Shown here one piece after another: positions 62,401 through 64,000 of a stretch of DNA of 64,000 bases; the first letter of the stretch is position 1, and each line of letters begins with the position of its first letter. The notes below the pieces were generated by a model, which saw nothing but the letters and a program-made list of their open reading frames with translations, had not been told where the DNA came from and did not search any database. The position numbers were made by a program, and so were the translations under genes. Where the stretch lies: assembly GCF_002797495.1 (NCBI RefSeq), contig NZ_PGEZ01000001.1, forward strand, positions 1,736,001 to 1,800,000, written 5' to 3'. Origin of the DNA: Mumia flava (GTDB lineage Bacteria; Actinomycetota; Actinomycetes; Propionibacteriales; Nocardioidaceae).

Positions 62401-64000
62401 GTGGCCGGTGTCGTCGGAGTAGGCGGTGCCGGTCTGCTTCGTGTAGCCGTCGACGCCGGGCCCGGACTCGGGCTGGAACACGTAGGCGTCGTGCACCTCC
62501 GGCCCCGGGACGTCGATGTCGACCGGGTCGGATGCGGCCGACTCGTTGCCCGCGGCATCCACCGCGGTCACCCAGTAGGTGTAGGCGTTGCCGGCCTCGA
62601 TCGTCTCGTCGACGTACGCGGACTCCGTCGTGGTGGCGAGCGGCTCCTCGTCGGCCGCGAGGGCCTCGGCGGCGCTCGCGTCGGCTGCGGAGCGATAGAC
62701 CGCGAAGTGGTCGAAGTCCGCCGCCTCGCTGTCGTCCCAGTCGAGCGCGACCTGGTCACCGTCGAGCGTGGCCGACAGGCCGGTCGGCGCGTCCGGTGCG
62801 GTGGTGTCCGCGGGCGTCGCCGAGGCGCTTCCCGACGGGTCGGAGATGTTGCCGTGACCGTCGACCGCGACGACGACGTAGAAGTACGTCGTGCCGTTGG
62901 TGACGTCGGTGTCGGTGTAGGCCGGGGTGGGCAGGAGCTCGGGCCCGGCGATGCCGTCGCCGTCGACCTCGACCGGCTCGGACTCGCCGCGGTAGACGCG
63001 ATAGCCGGCGACGTCGTCCTCGGCACTCGCGGTCCACGACAGCTCGACCGCGGCGTCGCTGCCGACAGCCTCGAGACCGCCCGGCGCAGCCGGCGCGGTC
63101 AGGTCGGTCGGCGTCGCCCCGGCGGTCGCCGACAGGGGCGACTCGTTGGCCGAGTCGTCGGTCGCGGTGATCGCGTAGGTGTAGGCGGTGTCGTTCTCGA
63201 CGCCGGCGTCGGTGTACTCGGTCGTGCCCGCGTCGACGGTGTCCACGAGCTCGTCCGGCTCACCGGTCCCGCTCGTGCGGTAGATCGTGTAGGAGTCGAG
63301 GTCGTCCTCGGTGTTCGCGGTCCACGACAGCGCCACCTCGCCGTCGCCGGCCGTGGCCTCGAGACCCGTCGGCGCTGCGGGCGGCGTCTGGTCGCCCGCG
63401 TCCGCCTTCGGTGTCGCCTCGACCGGGTCCGAGTCGGCCGAGGCCTGTCCGGCCTCGTCGAGGGCCCGGATCACGTACGTGTAGGTCTTGCCGTTGTCGA
63501 CGGTCAGGTCGACGTACTGGCTCTGCGCGGCCCCGACCGCGAAGACGACCTCGCCCGCGGTGCCTCCGGTGCGGACGATCTCGTACCCGGCGAGGTCGTC
63601 CTCGGTGTTCGGGGACCAGGTGAGGGTCACCTGCGCGTCGCCCTCGGCCGCCTCCAGGCCGGTCGGCACCGCGGGCGCCTCGTCGCCCATCGGCGTCACC
63701 TGTGCGGTCCTGGCGGGACCGGAGCGGTTGCCCGACGTGTCCACGGCCACCAGCTCGTACAGATAGGTCGTGCCGTTCGTGACCGAGGAGTCGATCCGGT
63801 CCTGGGCGTTCGGGCCGAGGGTCCAGGTCTTCGGGTCGCCCCCACCGGTGCGCTTGAGGACGTACTTCGCGAGATCGCGCTCGCTGCCGGTCGTCCACGT
63901 CAGCGAGACCGTGCCGTCACCGGCCTGGGCCTCGAGGTCGGCCGGGACCGACGGGGCCGTACGGTCACGCGGGATCGCGCTCGTCGCCGTGCGGTAGGAG
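56437..64000 (-). CDS. Giant multidomain secreted-type protein, N-terminus beyond window
   Basis: At least 2520 residues; the frame is still open at the right edge. From N- to C-terminus (falling coordinates): tandem fibronectin type III domains (~64000–62510), three malectin-like domains (~62500–61960, 61945–61400, 61385–60840), an Ig-like domain (~60830–60505), a glucose/sorbosone-dehydrogenase-like beta-propeller (~60490–59160, with DHEANSIAFGPDGALYFNVG and NGELYVPTNGS), a HYDIN/choice-of-anchor-D repeat (~59150–58830), an unassigned beta domain (~58800–58230), a second such repeat and beta domain (~58200–57310), one FN3 (~57300–57000) and a fourth malectin-like domain (~56990–56445). FN3 and malectin-like domains bind carbohydrate or protein, so a cell-surface or secreted polysaccharide role is likely. 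No anchor is visible at the C-terminus. Confidence 0.85.
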   Translation of the reverse strand, partial: SYRTATSAIPRDRTAPSVPADLEAQAGDGTVSLTWTTGSERDLAKYVLKRTGGGDPKTWTLGPNAQDRIDSSVTNGTTYLYELVAVDTSGNRSGPARTAQVTPMGDEAPAVPTGLEAAEGDAQVTLTWSPNTEDDLAGYEIVRTGGTAGEVVFAVGAAQSQYVDLTVDNGKTYTYVIRALDEAGQASADSDPVEATPKADAGDQTPPAAPTGLEATAGDGEVALSWTANTEDDLDSYTIYRTSGTGEPDELVDTVDAGTTEYTDAGVENDTAYTYAITATDDSANESPLSATAGATPTDLTAPAAPGGLEAVGSDAAVELSWTASAEDDVAGYRVYRGESEPVEVDGDGIAGPELLPTPAYTDTDVTNGTTYFYVVVAVDGHGNISDPSGSASATPADTTAPDAPTGLSATLDGDQVALDWDDSEAADFDHFAVYRSAADASAAEALAADEEPLATTTESAYVDETIEAGNAYTYWVTAVDAAGNESAASDPVDIDVPGPEVHDAYVFQPESGPGVDGYTKQTGTAYSDDTGHGFVREDSLGSATHVPLDMTTNTRFRARTGISALNNSLVHLQYGTSTPPLNASQNAASGAFEASVPDGWYEVTVSVGDQGGGANGYDSLHTIHVEDVTAISAFQGSASEEYRAATRVVQVTDGRLTVDAIGGTNTKLNYVEIDTTDAPEPGGDVDESYVFTTTADENYPAGWTKNDGSAWSDAAGIGWVTQDSVASDPHGDHDPLDLTRNTRVRTRTAPVTALQNRLIHLQYDDVDGGAGTNGEHTAGAFERTVPNGWYEVTVMVGDQPGAGDVYDSQYVVRAEGSTIIDSFQATAANEYDTGTGVVQVTDGRLTVDAIGGVNTKINTLEIVSSDPPTDPDVHEQVRFSDEVTVPPTGWAKDFGQPYGPRTGTDQGTGLTYGWLQLGTSTPVSLVGNGRNRRAAATGLTVAEQLRAGLMHMQLPANAEGGEDIDGIWEMAVPNGSYEVEVSVGDDGTSVDSEHWINVEGQNAIAGFVSPGILNSASNHTTGSRIVTVTDGRLTVTPDGGTNSKINWVTVDSIQGAAQRPSVLKCTPDNVATGVVPTGGIVCDLRLIGGGVDPATLGDAVELVDLSDGSVVDGNVETSGGSDTINFSPKDALDNNTLYRLEIGAGVEDVDGRSFLPYATAFTTGTSTGGGGPVAFDRVDSGAEHGKMYTSVTVGPDGRLYAASVTGEIYRFDIADDGTLAPNPEVITTVQDYSTSVGDTYNPGMRTVIGLTFDPASTAEDPILWITDNAPFLGASNVPDASGRLAKLTGPDLGTYTAVLDGLPRSIKDHEANSIAFGPDGALYFNVGANNAMGAPDGAWGNRHETLLSAAVLRLDESLLPDDLPSTGLDVRTGSAGDYDPFATDAPVTIYGRGTRNAYDLLWHSNGELYVPTNGSAAGGNVPAVPADGDLPDSCEHRPDGGYVGQPKVAAQNSNPEETDYIFHVRKDGYYGHPNPSRCEYVLNNGNPTAAKDPFENSKYPVGTQPDPNYRLSDVYDAGLHASANGVIEYKGGAFGGALDGKLIYTRYSSGSDLVSFDVAADGTLSNQTFGITGTTNMQAPLDVTQDLATGNLYVTEMTQSGSHSAIQLLRPQGGGGGPVARATDRVVLSGQTGVTSRARNAVISNTGIDDLTITAASLAGDNPGQFSLPGSVSLPVTIPSGGSLSIAVAFSPSSVGVKTATVQVATDAGTKTVRLRGLAAQGVGGANEPSLQRVMDTWEIPIDVGDPNPSDAAMPSTQGPIGDEVAGQTFTKALFDAPITITPIAAYGPQDDDPAVHVGWNDAGDSDGLHQQFSVSAADTQGLMIDPDGTTVADPGEDTVFGFYSTWPYFDGRTAYTEDVFNTWDAGREHHVRVYPYKNADGTPEPNTYVVATEEVPGSSFDSQDIVLVVSNVKPYVPTTVEDAELSAVNPDPVPFDDQLTFNRIQNPADGDQKVADTHTVEVSNEGTETLQVTGLPVTGAFEVVGAPEVPFDVDPGETVDLTVRFVATGTKLHDGTLTVQSNAETNPTQVIHLGGLWQSQSEGGQEPNLSQIVDAFGMGTNLPTFTSKGEFLPIGDEVLSPYWSRVDTTKPVTLRQLAAYHTYPNGATARWHNKGNDTRLHLTGMGGQYAQSLLPASTNAGTAPAYGEANPTGAFGFAIDGEWGDHTKNNQQTDIDNGCAAPCGQHVRLWPVKDRDGVLVPGTYVLSMDYSGINYDYQDNVYLVTNIRPEVITVPDVVAMPGDGEVTLSWGRNPYDVGVGYRVWRSTTAGFTPSDATLISGPTSADPISATSFTDTGVANGTTYHYVVRAVYRGVANSADGRASATPSAEADDVDVQVNFSNAAAPLPAGYLRDFGQAFGLRSGADQGSGLVFGWLGETSHQPLDLSVGGTADAGNGRDRNLASDQRLDTLMHMQGADVPDFNGTSVNGLWEMAVPNGTYDVTVAVGDPASNTDPEIHTLNVEGENAIEGFVPTGAAGTAGHHATATVQVSVEDGRLTLDALGGTNTKIDYVEVSSAD

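Overview
The window is very GC-rich, densely packed DNA from an actinobacterium. Gene content and order (recR–ybaB–DUF5063, dnaX next to the SRP RNA, tRNA-Ser, tadA with its associated protein, a VapB-like/LytR_C pair, GTP-type PEP carboxykinase, pntAA/AB/B) suggest the Nocardioidaceae/Propionibacteriales. That placement is inference; no marker gene fixes the genus. GTG starts are common and many neighbouring genes overlap by ATGA/GTGA, so translational coupling is frequent.

Layout. 1–5.3 kb: the N-terminal two thirds of narG, an MMPL exporter and a divergent MarR regulator. 5.4–13.9 kb: a conserved housekeeping block (DUF5063, recR, ybaB, a DedA-like protein, a fused p-aminobenzoate enzyme, an alpha/beta hydrolase, dnaX, SRP RNA). 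14–26.7 kb: a secreted PHB-depolymerase-type esterase, tRNA-Ser(GGA), an HTH/YqeY-like pair, a class III nucleotidyl cyclase, a secreted DUF6351 protein, a VapB-like/LytR_C pair, a K+/H+ antiporter, an iron-regulated siderophore-interacting protein, a secreted S1 protease, a lipoprotein and tRNA-Ser(CGA). 26.8–37.9 kb: metabolic genes (RibD-C-like reductase, PNPOx-like protein, tadA, upp, proton-translocating transhydrogenase, menB, SDR, ACT-domain protein, quinone oxidoreductase, secreted peptidoglycan hydrolase). 38–46.3 kb: a polar amino-acid ABC importer and a polyamine-type ABC importer with divergent GntR regulator and soluble cache-domain protein. 46.4–52 kb: an HTH–nucleotidyltransferase pair resembling a toxin–antitoxin module, then formylglycine-generating enzyme plus arylsulfatase. 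52–64 kb: pckG, tRNA-Arg(ACG), a secreted S55 (SpoIVB-like) protein, and an enormous secreted-type multidomain protein that runs off the window.

How genes work together. FGE would convert the cysteine of the sulfatase CxPxR motif to formylglycine. The potABCD-like importer, GntR regulator and cache protein look like one polyamine or amine uptake and sensing unit. The three pnt genes make the NADH/NADP+ transhydrogenase; menB supplies menaquinone, compatible with respiratory nitrate reductase.

Most unusual signals: five DnaA-box-like 9-mers at near helical-turn spacing between the SRP RNA and dnaX; the HTH–nucleotidyltransferase pair whose apparent leaderless promoter lies within a 32-bp interrupted palindrome; a single-chain PabB–PabC–PabA fusion; repeats with a GTCGAGA core that occur between genes and also inside coding linkers of dnaX, pntA and the Pab fusion; and a PEP carboxykinase whose usual P-loop cysteine is serine. 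No CRISPR array, prophage, integrase or insertion sequence was seen.
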